This document shows positions 53,165 to 61,028 of a stretch of DNA of 64,000 nt, one piece after another. A program made the position numbers and the translations under genes. The notes below the pieces were generated by a model. The model did no database searches, had not been told where the DNA came from, and worked only from the letters and a program-made list of their open reading frames with translations. Within the stretch, counting starts at the first letter, position 1, and each line of letters starts with the position of its first letter. The stretch is from G963669295 sp963669295 (GTDB lineage Bacteria > Bacteroidota > Bacteroidia > Flavobacteriales_D > CALLUQ01): contig OY769938.1 in the NCBI GenBank assembly GCA_963669295.1, positions 3,286,001 through 3,350,000 on the forward strand. The letters run 5' to 3'.

Positions 53165-54487
53165 ATGCACATTCCCTTTTTTATATATCTTTTATTGTTA
53201 ACTGTTGGAATCGTTTTCCATCAGTTTAACTTGCCGGGTAGCCTGGGCATACTTACCATTATTCATCCTGTTTTTGCATTTCTATACCTGGGCAGGGGTA
53301 TTGTTGATTTATTGCTAAAGGAAAGCAGCAAGTTGACGCTAATAAGTTCATTTGCCTTAACCCTGGTATTTTTAGGCATTGCTTTAAAGATAGGGTATGT
53401 GGCCTATGCCAACCTGCTGTTAATGTTTTTAGTGAGTGGGATGCTGGTGTTGCTGGTTACCTTACGCGTGGCTGAAGTAAGAAAAGTGTTGAGCAAGAGC
53501 GAGTCGATGAAGGCATACATAGCCCTGGTACCTACATTGGCTATATCCGTTGGATTGCTGTGGATTGGCGACGAAGCCATTTTCCATTACAAGAATAAAA
53601 ACCTCACTTCCTGGAAGGCATCCGATCGTTTGGTATGGAATGATTTTATGATGAAGCCGGTGCAAAACAGCAAGTATGATGCATCCATTTATTCGGAGAT
53701 AAAGTATCAGTACAAAATTGAATTTGGACAGTTGAAATACATGGTAGAAGCATATTTCCATCAAGATAAATCATGGCGATCCATTGAATCAGATGGATTG
53801 CTGGAGCATGAACAAATGCATTTTGACATTACCGAAGTATATGCCCGTCAACTCAGGGCATATTTTAGCACAATTTCGGCCCATGTGTCAATACATCATG
53901 GTGATGTGAGAAAGAAGGTGCAGAAAATCATTGCTGATTGGGACCAGGCTCAAAATGACTACGATCACGAAACCAACCATGGATTGGTGGTAGCAGAGCA
54001 AATACTTTGGCAAGAGAAAGTAGATAGTTTATTAAACGTATATGAAGAGAGGTCGTTAAACTTACATCGATATACCGGATATAATAATACCTGGGCTGGT
54101 TATAATGTTGGAGGTGAGGAGAACGAAGCCTTTGTGGAGATTATAGGAGATGGCTATACAAAAACAGAGCAGCAGTTGTATACTGATGTGGACGTAATGC
54201 CCAGATTTGATGGAGGAGCCGCAGCGCTGCAAAATTACTTGAAAGACAACATTAATTATCCAACATCTGCTGAAATTCATCGAATACAGGGAGTTGTATA
54301 CATCACTTTTGTTATTGATAAGGAAGGCGTTGTAAAAGATGCCAATGTATTGAAAGGGATTGATGAAGCATGTGACGAAGAAGCCTTAAGGGTAGTGCTT
54401 GGTATGCCTCGCTGGTCGCCAGGTTTGCTGAATGGATTAAAAGTGGATGTGCGCTACAATCTTCCTATTCGTTTTAAGCTGGAGTAA
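53165..54487 (+). CDS. Four-helix membrane protein with DUF922-like HExxH domain and TonB C-terminal domain
   Basis: 440 residues. Four membrane segments (about 5-22, 27-50, 58-100 as two, 118-135) are followed by an exported domain (140-310) with 'WNDFMMKPVQ', the zinc motif HEQMH at 215-219 in 'LLEHEQMHFDITEVYARQLR', and 'YDHETNHG' at 266-273, the layout of DUF922 proteins (putative zinc proteases). A TonB-like domain covers about 340-440 ('VDVMPRFDGGAAALQNYL', 'GVVYITFVIDKEGVVKDANVLKGI', 'MPRWSPGLLNGLKVDV'). It follows the BlaI/M56-TonB pair on the same strand. I do not know this fusion as a described protein. Confidence 0.82.
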   Translation: MHIPFFIYLLLLTVGIVFHQFNLPGSLGILTIIHPVFAFLYLGRGIVDLLLKESSKLTLISSFALTLVFLGIALKIGYVAYANLLLMFLVSGMLVLLVTLRVAEVRKVLSKSESMKAYIALVPTLAISVGLLWIGDEAIFHYKNKNLTSWKASDRLVWNDFMMKPVQNSKYDASIYSEIKYQYKIEFGQLKYMVEAYFHQDKSWRSIESDGLLEHEQMHFDITEVYARQLRAYFSTISAHVSIHHGDVRKKVQKIIADWDQAQNDYDHETNHGLVVAEQILWQEKVDSLLNVYEERSLNLHRYTGYNNTWAGYNVGGEENEAFVEIIGDGYTKTEQQLYTDVDVMPRFDGGAAALQNYLKDNINYPTSAEIHRIQGVVYITFVIDKEGVVKDANVLKGIDEACDEEALRVVLGMPRWSPGLLNGLKVDVRYNLPIRFKLE

Positions 54488-54581
54488 GGCGATAGCATCA
54501 CAAGAGTACACCTATGCTCTTTTGTTTTATTCGAATTCTACTCTTAACTTTAGAGGGATTAATCCCCTAACCTTAGAATGA

Positions 54582-56354
54582 ATGAAAAGCATAGCAACCA
54601 CCTCTCTACTACTTGCTATTGTATTAACTTTTAACATTTCCTGGGCACAACAACGCAACGATCTTCCTAAAGGGTTTGCACCTCACGAGTGGGACTTGCT
54701 TTCGGATTACAACACAGCACGCGCAGGTGGACAGCGTGGCATCACATCTCCACCATCATTTTCGGTGCGTACGATGGCAGAATGGGAAGAAATTCAATCG
54801 TTAGTAATTACCTGGACCAGCTATCAAGATGTGTTGACTGAAATTGTACGTCATGCTAAATTGGAGTGTGAGGTAATTATTATTTGTAGCGATTCTAACC
54901 AGGTAAAAAGCCATTTGAATTCGAATGGTATAAATAGTATAAACGTATCTTTTATTGAAGATGGCTACGACAGTGTTTGGATGCGAGACTATGGTGGAAA
55001 TACTATTTATAAGGATGATGTTGATTCAGTAATGTTGGTGGATTGGATATACAATCGCCCTCGCCCTGATGATGATGTGATTCCGGAGGGAGTGGCAGCA
55101 CTAAAAAACATACCCATTTACTCTACTACCAGTGCTCCTACCGATTTGGTAAATACAGGAGGTAATTGGATGGTTGATGGTTTTGGAACTGCCTTTGCTT
55201 CAAAGTTAATTTTAGAAGAGAACGAACCTGGCAACCCTTACAATGTAACAGCTAAAACAGAGGCTGAAATCGATCAAATTGTAGGCGATTTTATGGGCAT
55301 TGATCGTTACATTAAAATGGAAACACTTCCTTACGACAACATCCACCACATCGACATGCACATGAAGTTGTTAGATGAGGAAACATTATTGATAGGGGAG
55401 TATCCACCCGGTGTTGCTGATGGCCCGCAAATTGAAGCCAATATTCAGTATGTGCTTAGTAATTATAATTCAATGTTTGGCACTCCGTACGACGTAGTAC
55501 GCATTGAGATGCCGCCTGAAAATGGCAACTACCCTGATGAACAGCCCTGGTGGAATGCAGGTGCGTACCGTACCTATACCAACAATGTATTTGTAAATGG
55601 AACGGTGTTAGTGCCTATTTATGAAGAGGAGTTTGATACAACTGCTTTGCGTATTCTGAGGGAAAACCTTCCCGGATATAAAGTAGTGGGTATAGATTGC
55701 AATCAGATTATTCAGGCAAGTGGCGCTATTCATTGTATTACTAAAGCAGTAGGTGCCAGCAATCCGTTATTGATATCGCATCAACCACTAGACGATACTT
55801 ACGATACTCAGAATGATTATCAGGTAGATGCATTTATGAAACATAAATCGGGTATTGCAACGGCTACATTGTATTATACTACTGATACAACGCAAGGTTA
55901 TCAAACGGCTCCAATGACATTTACAGGAACTGATACCTGGACAGGCTATATTCCGGCACAGCCTTCAGGAACAGAGGTTTTTTACTATGTACATGGAGAA
56001 GCTAATTCGGGAAAACAGCAAGTTCGCCCAATCGTTGCTCCTGATGGCTACTGGAAGTTTAGGGTGCTTGGTTCGGTAGGAATCGTAGAAGACCAACAGG
56101 TAGAGTTTCAAAATATTTACCCGAATCCTGCCGGAGCTATTACTGTTATACCAATAGCAATGCCTATAAGCGAAAGAGGGTCGTTAAAGCTGTATGATGT
56201 GTTGGGAAAAGAGGTTGCTACCATTTATGAAGGGAATTTGCCTCAAGGACAAACCAATTACTTTATTGATGCATCTACATTGGAGGCTGGTGCTTACATG
56301 GTAGTGCTCACTACCGAAAAACAACGCATTACGCAAGAGTTAATGGTGAAATAA
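54582..56354 (+). CDS. Peptidylarginine/agmatine deiminase-family protein, T9SS type A cargo
   Basis: 590 residues with a signal peptide (ending ISWAQ). Residues 55-395 form the PAD_porph/agmatine-deiminase fold. The catalytic set is visible: Asp136 in 'WMRDYGGN', His256 and Asp258 in 'HHIDMHMK', and Cys385 in 'SGAIHCITK'. An Ig-like domain (about 400-500) and a type A sorting domain ('IYPNPAGAITVI', 'YDVLGKEVATI', 'LEAGAYMVVL') follow. The overall layout matches secreted PPAD of Porphyromonas, which citrullinates C-terminal arginine; whether this protein deiminates protein arginine or agmatine cannot be read from the sequence. Confidence 0.93.
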   Translation: MKSIATTSLLLAIVLTFNISWAQQRNDLPKGFAPHEWDLLSDYNTARAGGQRGITSPPSFSVRTMAEWEEIQSLVITWTSYQDVLTEIVRHAKLECEVIIICSDSNQVKSHLNSNGINSINVSFIEDGYDSVWMRDYGGNTIYKDDVDSVMLVDWIYNRPRPDDDVIPEGVAALKNIPIYSTTSAPTDLVNTGGNWMVDGFGTAFASKLILEENEPGNPYNVTAKTEAEIDQIVGDFMGIDRYIKMETLPYDNIHHIDMHMKLLDEETLLIGEYPPGVADGPQIEANIQYVLSNYNSMFGTPYDVVRIEMPPENGNYPDEQPWWNAGAYRTYTNNVFVNGTVLVPIYEEEFDTTALRILRENLPGYKVVGIDCNQIIQASGAIHCITKAVGASNPLLISHQPLDDTYDTQNDYQVDAFMKHKSGIATATLYYTTDTTQGYQTAPMTFTGTDTWTGYIPAQPSGTEVFYYVHGEANSGKQQVRPIVAPDGYWKFRVLGSVGIVEDQQVEFQNIYPNPAGAITVIPIAMPISERGSLKLYDVLGKEVATIYEGNLPQGQTNYFIDASTLEAGAYMVVLTTEKQRITQELMVK

Positions 56355-56380
56355 ACCTGGGTGGAGTTTTTACTGGTTTT

Positions 56381-56403
56381 GGAAACTTCCTTTGCAAGTT
56401 TCC
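56381..56403. other. Small inverted repeat downstream of the deiminase gene
   Basis: GGAAACTT (56381-56388) pairs with AAGTTTCC (56396-56403). It lacks a T run and lies before the main terminator. Confidence 0.4.
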
Positions 56404-56463
56404 CGTATACTAAAAACAGAGCCCACCAATAAATCATTTTCTCATCGCCATTGAGAAAGTAAG

Positions 56464-56500
56464 AAGCCCTCGGATATTCGGGGGCTTTAACTTTTTTTAA
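56464..56500 (+). terminator. Terminator after the deiminase gene
   Basis: AGCCCTCG (56465-56472) pairs with CGGGGGCT (56479-56486, one G-T pair), followed by TTTAACTTTTTTT. Confidence 0.7.
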
Positions 56501-56566
56501 CATACTTTAATAATTTCTGTCAAGTTTTGGCACTTTACTTGTGTGTGTTTGTGCAAATACTTTTTT

Positions 56567-57232
56567 ATGAAACACACACAACTATCCCTTGCATTTGCAT
56601 CTTGTTTATTCATAGGCAATGCATTTGCACAAAACTTTCAAAGCTTCAGCAATGAAGATGAACAAGTGGCGCAGGTTCAAACGGTAAATTTCAATAACAT
56701 TCAAGTACGAGGTAATGTGTTTGAGCAAGCCAATAATCCACAAGTGCCACAAGTACAACAAGTTTCGCAAGTTCCACGGCAGAATAAAGTAAATGCCAAC
56801 CCGGCTATGAGTAACATTCTCAATAATCAAACGGCATTTGTTCCGCAAATACCTGCTCGGCAGCGCCAGCGCAATAACGTTCGAGTACAACGGCAGCGGG
56901 TTCAACAAAATAGGAGTAGGGTAGAACGGGTGCAAATGCAGAGCATGAATGCCATTGCATCTGTAGAGGTTAATCTCGTTAGCGAGAATGTTAGCGATGG
57001 ATTGGGAGTTCAGTTGCCAAAGGTGAACATGAACATAAAAACACCATCGCTTGGGCTTAAATCGGGAGTATCTAAATCACACGGTAAGTTTTCCAAAAAT
57101 GCGGGTTACAAGTCAAAGCGTAGATATAAATCACGTAAGGTTACTTTTTCACGTTCAATGCAAAAGTGGTTTCGCAAGAATTTTAAAGGGAGTAAGCGTG
57201 CAAAAGCGAAGTACAGTTGCTTTAAGTTTTAG
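56567..57232 (+). CDS. Secreted Q/N-rich, C-terminally very basic protein
   Basis: 221 residues from the ATG at 56567; signal peptide MKHTQLSLAFASCLFIGNAFAQ in two short parts (hydrophobic core 'LAFASCLFIG'). The mature protein is low-complexity: Val/Gln/Asn repeats ('VPQVQQVSQVP', 'VRVQRQRVQQNRSRVERVQ') and a C-terminal 60 residues dense in Lys and Arg ('YKSKRRYKSRKVTFSR', 'RKNFKGSKRAKAKY'). No domain is recognised. It is convergent with a lipoprotein gene (2 bases between stops). It might bind nucleic acid or polysaccharide; that is speculation. Confidence 0.8.
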   Translation: MKHTQLSLAFASCLFIGNAFAQNFQSFSNEDEQVAQVQTVNFNNIQVRGNVFEQANNPQVPQVQQVSQVPRQNKVNANPAMSNILNNQTAFVPQIPARQRQRNNVRVQRQRVQQNRSRVERVQMQSMNAIASVEVNLVSENVSDGLGVQLPKVNMNIKTPSLGLKSGVSKSHGKFSKNAGYKSKRRYKSRKVTFSRSMQKWFRKNFKGSKRAKAKYSCFKF

Positions 57233-57234
57233 AC

Positions 57235-57876
57235 TTAATAATTGAGTTGGTAGTAAGCAGTGTCGCCCACACCACAAAAAACAGAGTCTCGATAAGGAAA
57301 AGTAGCACCTGCTTTTGTTACGTACCATTCAAACTTAATCCACCTGTTGCCATAAAGCATGTCGGTAATGGTCGAGTCAACATTGGTACCTTCCAGAGAA
57401 ATTAAAAGATCGTAGGTGCATTCTTCGCAAGCCAATGTTTGATACAAAATGCGATCGTCAGCATCATAAGGTGCGGCATTTTTGATGTTTACTTGAAACC
57501 ATGCCTGCGGGTAGAAGTTGTAAGTGGCATTGTAGGTATTATCAGTACTCAAATCTTCTGGATTAATGCTTACAGTACTACCAAAGTAGCCCGATTTTGT
57601 AATTTCCACTCGATAGTCTACCGCATTTCTATGATCAAAAGTAAAAGAAAATTCGCCTCCACTTCCGCTAGTGGTAGTACCCAATGTGTTGTAGTTTGAA
57701 GACCAGGTTCCAGAACTTACTTCTTGCACACTCAATTTCACTGAGGCACCCGAAACACTTGACCCGATTTGAGGGTCATACACCGTTCCTGTCATGGTAA
57801 TGGTAAGGTTCTCTTCTTTCTTTTTACAGCCAGTGATAACGGCAAGTAGTAATGTGAAAATGATAAATTGCTTCAT
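57235..57876 (-). CDS. Lipoprotein with carboxypeptidase-regulatory-like domain
   Basis: 213 residues from the ATG at 57876, which gives a perfect lipobox (ITGC, Cys17). 'GTVYDPQIGSSVSGASVKLS' and 'GGEFSFTFDHRNAVDYRVEITKSGYFG' resemble the CarboxypepD_reg/CNA-B-like beta-sandwich. A pair of Cys occurs in 'LACEECTYD'. Function is unknown. Confidence 0.78.
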   Translation of the reverse strand: MKQFIIFTLLLAVITGCKKKEENLTITMTGTVYDPQIGSSVSGASVKLSVQEVSSGTWSSNYNTLGTTTSGSGGEFSFTFDHRNAVDYRVEITKSGYFGSTVSINPEDLSTDNTYNATYNFYPQAWFQVNIKNAAPYDADDRILYQTLACEECTYDLLISLEGTNVDSTITDMLYGNRWIKFEWYVTKAGATFPYRDSVFCGVGDTAYYQLNY

Positions 57877-58107
57877 ACACCTGTAGTATTGATCTTCTCT
57901 ATAATTATAAGTGGATGGGCAGGTATTGCTTATAAAAATACGAAAAATATCGCGTGATATTTTACCATTGATCACTTAAAGCGCTTAAATACCAGGTAGA
58001 ATAATGAAAATAAATGATCTCGACGATTAAAATTTAATCATCAAGAAGGAGCAGTTAATTAGGAGGTAAAAGAAGTTGCGAGCAGCACTAAAGAAGGTTG
58101 CAGAGTT
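57877..58107. other. Short gene-free region
   Basis: 231 bases between the lipoprotein start and the 58-residue gene. I see only an AT-rich promoter region and no repeat or RNA gene. Confidence 0.5.
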
Positions 58108-58284
58108 TTATCGAGCAGCTTGTTTCAATTGATTGATGCATTCGATGTAAGCATCTTTCATACCCTGATACTGGGTTTCTTTTCCGTAGTTTTTACTTGT
58201 TTTTGCTTCCTTAATAATGGTGTTCACAAATTCTAGTTTGAGGTCGAGCCATTTGTTCAATTCGTCTAGTTGTTTTTTATACAT
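58108..58284 (-). CDS. Small helical protein, 58 residues, downstream of mltF
   Basis: ATG at 58284 to TAA at 58108-58110. The product 'MYKKQLDELNKWLDLKLEF' continues charged and helical and ends 'NQLKQAAR'; it is a plausible amphipathic helix pair. It begins 15 bases after the mltF stop on the same strand, so it is probably cotranscribed. It has an even codon pattern and no family that I know. Confidence 0.6.
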   Translation of the reverse strand: MYKKQLDELNKWLDLKLEFVNTIIKEAKTSKNYGKETQYQGMKDAYIECINQLKQAAR

Positions 58285-58299
58285 AACATTAGGGATTGG

Positions 58300-59760
58300 T
58301 TAAAGAATAACTTTTTTATAGTGTTCGTACCTGTTCAGTACTTCTTTTACATAGTTAAAAGGTTCCTGTCCCCTACAATAGCCATACTTCACTACCGGGT
58401 CGTTATAGTATTTTGCTTTTGATTTTAATAAGATACATTCAGCCACATTTCCATCCCATTTGCTTACATCCAGGCCTTGTTTTTCTGCAAGGGCACATGC
58501 GTCTTGAATGTGTCCCAATCCAGCATTGTAAGAAGCTAAAATAAACTTAAGCTGTTCTGTTTCGTCTTCAATTAGTGCCCCCCAATGTTCGGTTAAACGA
58601 CGCAGCTTATCGGTACCTGCATAAATGTTTTCTTCAGGGGTAGCGGTAGAGTCAATGCCGTAGCGTTCGGCCGAGCTGGGCATTAATTGCATCAAGCCAA
58701 ATGCTCCTGCCCACGATCGTTCGTTGGGCTTGAACTTTGATTCCTGATAGATGAGGGAGGCAAGGAGGCGCCAATCCCAATTTATTTTTTGACTGTATTT
58801 TTGGATGAGTTCATCGTACGAAGAGATTTTCCCTCCTGAAAGAGAGGAGTAATCGCTAATAACACGTTCTTTTTGTGCCTTACTCGATTTGAAATACCGA
58901 CGATAAATGGCGTTGAATGTGCTGGTATTTTTGTGTTTAAGAATCCACCAATTGATCTCTTTCATAAGATCTGGAGCATTTTTACGGGCGGCCCATGAGA
59001 TTTTTTGAGGAAAGCTAACAGGCATATCTACATCAATGTTTTGATAGTAAGTTTTGTTGATCAATGCTACATTTTCATCGGCAATGGTATACATGATTTT
59101 TCCACTCGAAACAGATTGAATTAACTCTTCGGTATCTGTTTCTCCTGGCACTTCAATGACATCAATTTTACCTCCAATTTCATCAGACAAACTTTTCAAG
59201 CGGCTGTAGAAAGAAGAGTTCTTTCGTACGTGTACTTTCTTGTTTACAAGTTCTATGGGATCGTTTAACATCAATTGTTTACGTTCTTTTTTACTCATTT
59301 GATGCCACATGTCGGGCATTTTTTGCACCAGTACCTGCCTGGTGTTTAAATAGGGTTCGGAAAAACTCACTTTTTCCGAGCGTTCTTTAGTGGCTGTAAT
59401 GTTGCATGCAATTAAATCGCCTTCGCCATTTTTCAGCATATCGAAAATCGAATCCATGTCTTGCACTAACTTGATTTCCAGGTCTACTTCAAGATGTTCA
59501 GCAAACATACTTACCAATTCGTATTCAAAACCCATGGGACGCCCACGGTAAATAAAGTAACTGGTAGAACTGTTTTCAGTTAGTACAACTAGCTTACCTC
59601 GCTGCTTGATGCTTTCGAGATCTAAGTAATACGGTTGGTTTGTAGGTTTGGTCTGGTGTTCATTGTTGTTGCTACAATTCACCAGTAAAAGTGATGATAC
59701 AAAAAATGCAACAAAAAAAGCTATTGCTTGCAAACGACGATATTTACAACTTACATGCAT
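58300..59760 (-). CDS. mltF: Membrane-bound lytic murein transglycosylase F
   Basis: 486 residues with a lipobox-like end of the signal ('LLLVNC', Cys29). A periplasmic solute-binding (SBP_bac_3) domain (about 50-295, 'GKLVVLTENSSTSYF', 'DLIACNITATKERSEKVSFSEPY') precedes a lysozyme-like SLT domain (about 320-470, 'LLASLIYQESKFKPNERSWAGAFGLMQLMPSSAERYG', catalytic Glu in 'YQESKF'). The domain order and length match MltF, which cleaves peptidoglycan glycan strands and is regulated by muropeptides through its binding domain. Confidence 0.92.
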   Translation of the reverse strand: MHVSCKYRRLQAIAFFVAFFVSSLLLVNCSNNNEHQTKPTNQPYYLDLESIKQRGKLVVLTENSSTSYFIYRGRPMGFEYELVSMFAEHLEVDLEIKLVQDMDSIFDMLKNGEGDLIACNITATKERSEKVSFSEPYLNTRQVLVQKMPDMWHQMSKKERKQLMLNDPIELVNKKVHVRKNSSFYSRLKSLSDEIGGKIDVIEVPGETDTEELIQSVSSGKIMYTIADENVALINKTYYQNIDVDMPVSFPQKISWAARKNAPDLMKEINWWILKHKNTSTFNAIYRRYFKSSKAQKERVISDYSSLSGGKISSYDELIQKYSQKINWDWRLLASLIYQESKFKPNERSWAGAFGLMQLMPSSAERYGIDSTATPEENIYAGTDKLRRLTEHWGALIEDETEQLKFILASYNAGLGHIQDACALAEKQGLDVSKWDGNVAECILLKSKAKYYNDPVVKYGYCRGQEPFNYVKEVLNRYEHYKKVIL

Positions 59761-59838
59761 TCCTTCACACTGTTACAATCCCATCGCCTGTATTATCCTA
59801 TACGTGGCTAGTGATTATTTTGTTTCCAGTTGGGGGGA

Positions 59839-59869
59839 ATAAAAAAGCCCGGCTTAAATAAACCGGGCT
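59839..59869 (-). terminator. Terminator for the secreted protein gene at 59898
   Basis: AGCCCGG (59846-59852) pairs with CCGGGCT (59863-59869); a T run follows on the minus strand. Confidence 0.8.
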
Positions 59870-59897
59870 ACGTATTATTAACGTAAAAAAGCGTTTT

Positions 59898-60683
59898 TTA
59901 TTTCAATTTAAGTTCTTCGGTTGAGTTATCGTAGCTCAAGTAATAGTTATCTTTCTCGAGGTTCGAAACATCCGCATAAGAGCCAAATCCTTTTTTAGTG
60001 ATTTGACCAAACTTATCGTAGAACTCATAAGCAGTTTCTGAAGAAAATTCTATTTGTTTCTTCTTCTTGTTGTATACAAAACTCAATTTAGGAGTGTTCG
60101 AATTGATGGTAGCTTCTTGTGAAATTCTAGCCTTTCCTTTCTGATTTTTTTGAACTACCCTAAACTTATTCTCTCCGTGGGTGAGCACAGTTTTAAATGA
60201 GTAATCATGCTCTCCAGGAGAACCAATTCCATTCACTTCACCAACAGTTACCCATTTGTTCCACTTATACTGCTGAACGAAATAAGGTAAGGTACCTTGT
60301 TCACCAGTTGTTTTCCAAACTAACATTCCGTTAGATTCCACCTTGATTTCTTTTGTGTCGAAAGTGGGTTGAGGACGTAAAACACCAGGGTTCAGTACTT
60401 TAGGGGCACATCCTTCCTTGTAAAAAATCTTTATGGTAACAGGTGTTCCAAAATCAAACTGATAGTGTCCTAAATCTATTTCAAAAGCACTGGAATTCCA
60501 TTCATCACTAGTAATTTCTCCATTCACCGTTACTTCAGTAGTACAAAAACCTACACCAGAACTGGAGATACTATTGGCCACGTATATATTCTTGCTCTGA
60601 TACTTTCCTTCTATCACCAAAACACCGGCAAAAGAAAAGCCCGCAAATAGCATGAGGGTAGTAAAGAGAAATAACTTTTTCAT
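59898..60683 (-). CDS. Secreted protein with Ig-like and possible sorting domain
   Basis: 261 residues from the ATG at 60683, which begins a signal peptide (MKKLFLFTTLMLFAGFSFAG). Residues 20-110 look like a carboxypeptidase-regulatory/receptor-like sandwich ('YQSKNIYVANSISSSGVGFC'), 110-205 like a fibronectin-type module ('LVWKTTGEQGTLPYFVQQYKWNKW'), and the last 55 residues ('YEFYDKFGQITKKGFGSYADVSNLEKDNYYLSYDNS') resemble a short T9SS type A domain. The best-supported promoter on this strand precedes it. Confidence 0.75.
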   Translation of the reverse strand: MKKLFLFTTLMLFAGFSFAGVLVIEGKYQSKNIYVANSISSSGVGFCTTEVTVNGEITSDEWNSSAFEIDLGHYQFDFGTPVTIKIFYKEGCAPKVLNPGVLRPQPTFDTKEIKVESNGMLVWKTTGEQGTLPYFVQQYKWNKWVTVGEVNGIGSPGEHDYSFKTVLTHGENKFRVVQKNQKGKARISQEATINSNTPKLSFVYNKKKKQIEFSSETAYEFYDKFGQITKKGFGSYADVSNLEKDNYYLSYDNSTEELKLK

Positions 60684-60707
60684 GACATAAATACCATTTA
60701 GAAAGTA

Positions 60708-60715
60708 CAAATATA
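60708..60715 (-). promoter_or_regulatory. -7 promoter element of the secreted protein gene
   Basis: The complement reads TATATTTG, an exact match, 24 bases before the ATG at 60683. A TTG 22 bases further upstream may be the -33. Confidence 0.6.
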
Positions 60716-60773
60716 ATACAATCCGTATGTTAAAATACAAAATTTATTAGGAAAATATCAACATTCGTCGAAA

Positions 60774-61028
60774 CTAATGCTTAAATCGAACAAACAATCT
60801 TCCGAAGTTTTTACTGTCTTTATCAATGCGGTGGTATAGCTTTTTAATATGCTTCTGTTGTAAAAACCGTATTACCTTTTTCTTCAATTGCCCACTGCCT
60901 TTACCCGGGATGATTTCTACGATGTCAATTTTGCGCTCTACCGCTTCATGGATAACATCGTTCAATGCTTCATCAATTTTGCGTCCTTTATTATAGATGT
61001 CGTGTAAGTCTAACTTAAGTTTGCTCAT
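60774..61028 (-). CDS. Stand-alone Smr-domain protein
   Basis: 84 residues. 'LKLDLHDI' and 'VEIIPGKGSGQLKKKVIRFL' are the Smr (MutS2 C-terminal) signatures; the conserved Asp-Leu-His and the Gly-x-Gly loop are present. Smr domains nick DNA or RNA, notably collided-ribosome mRNA. It overlaps the preceding CuA-lipoprotein gene by 4 bases (ATGA), so it is translationally coupled. The functional connection with that gene is unclear. Confidence 0.87.
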   Translation of the reverse strand: MSKLKLDLHDIYNKGRKIDEALNDVIHEAVERKIDIVEIIPGKGSGQLKKKVIRFLQQKHIKKLYHRIDKDSKNFGRLFVRFKH

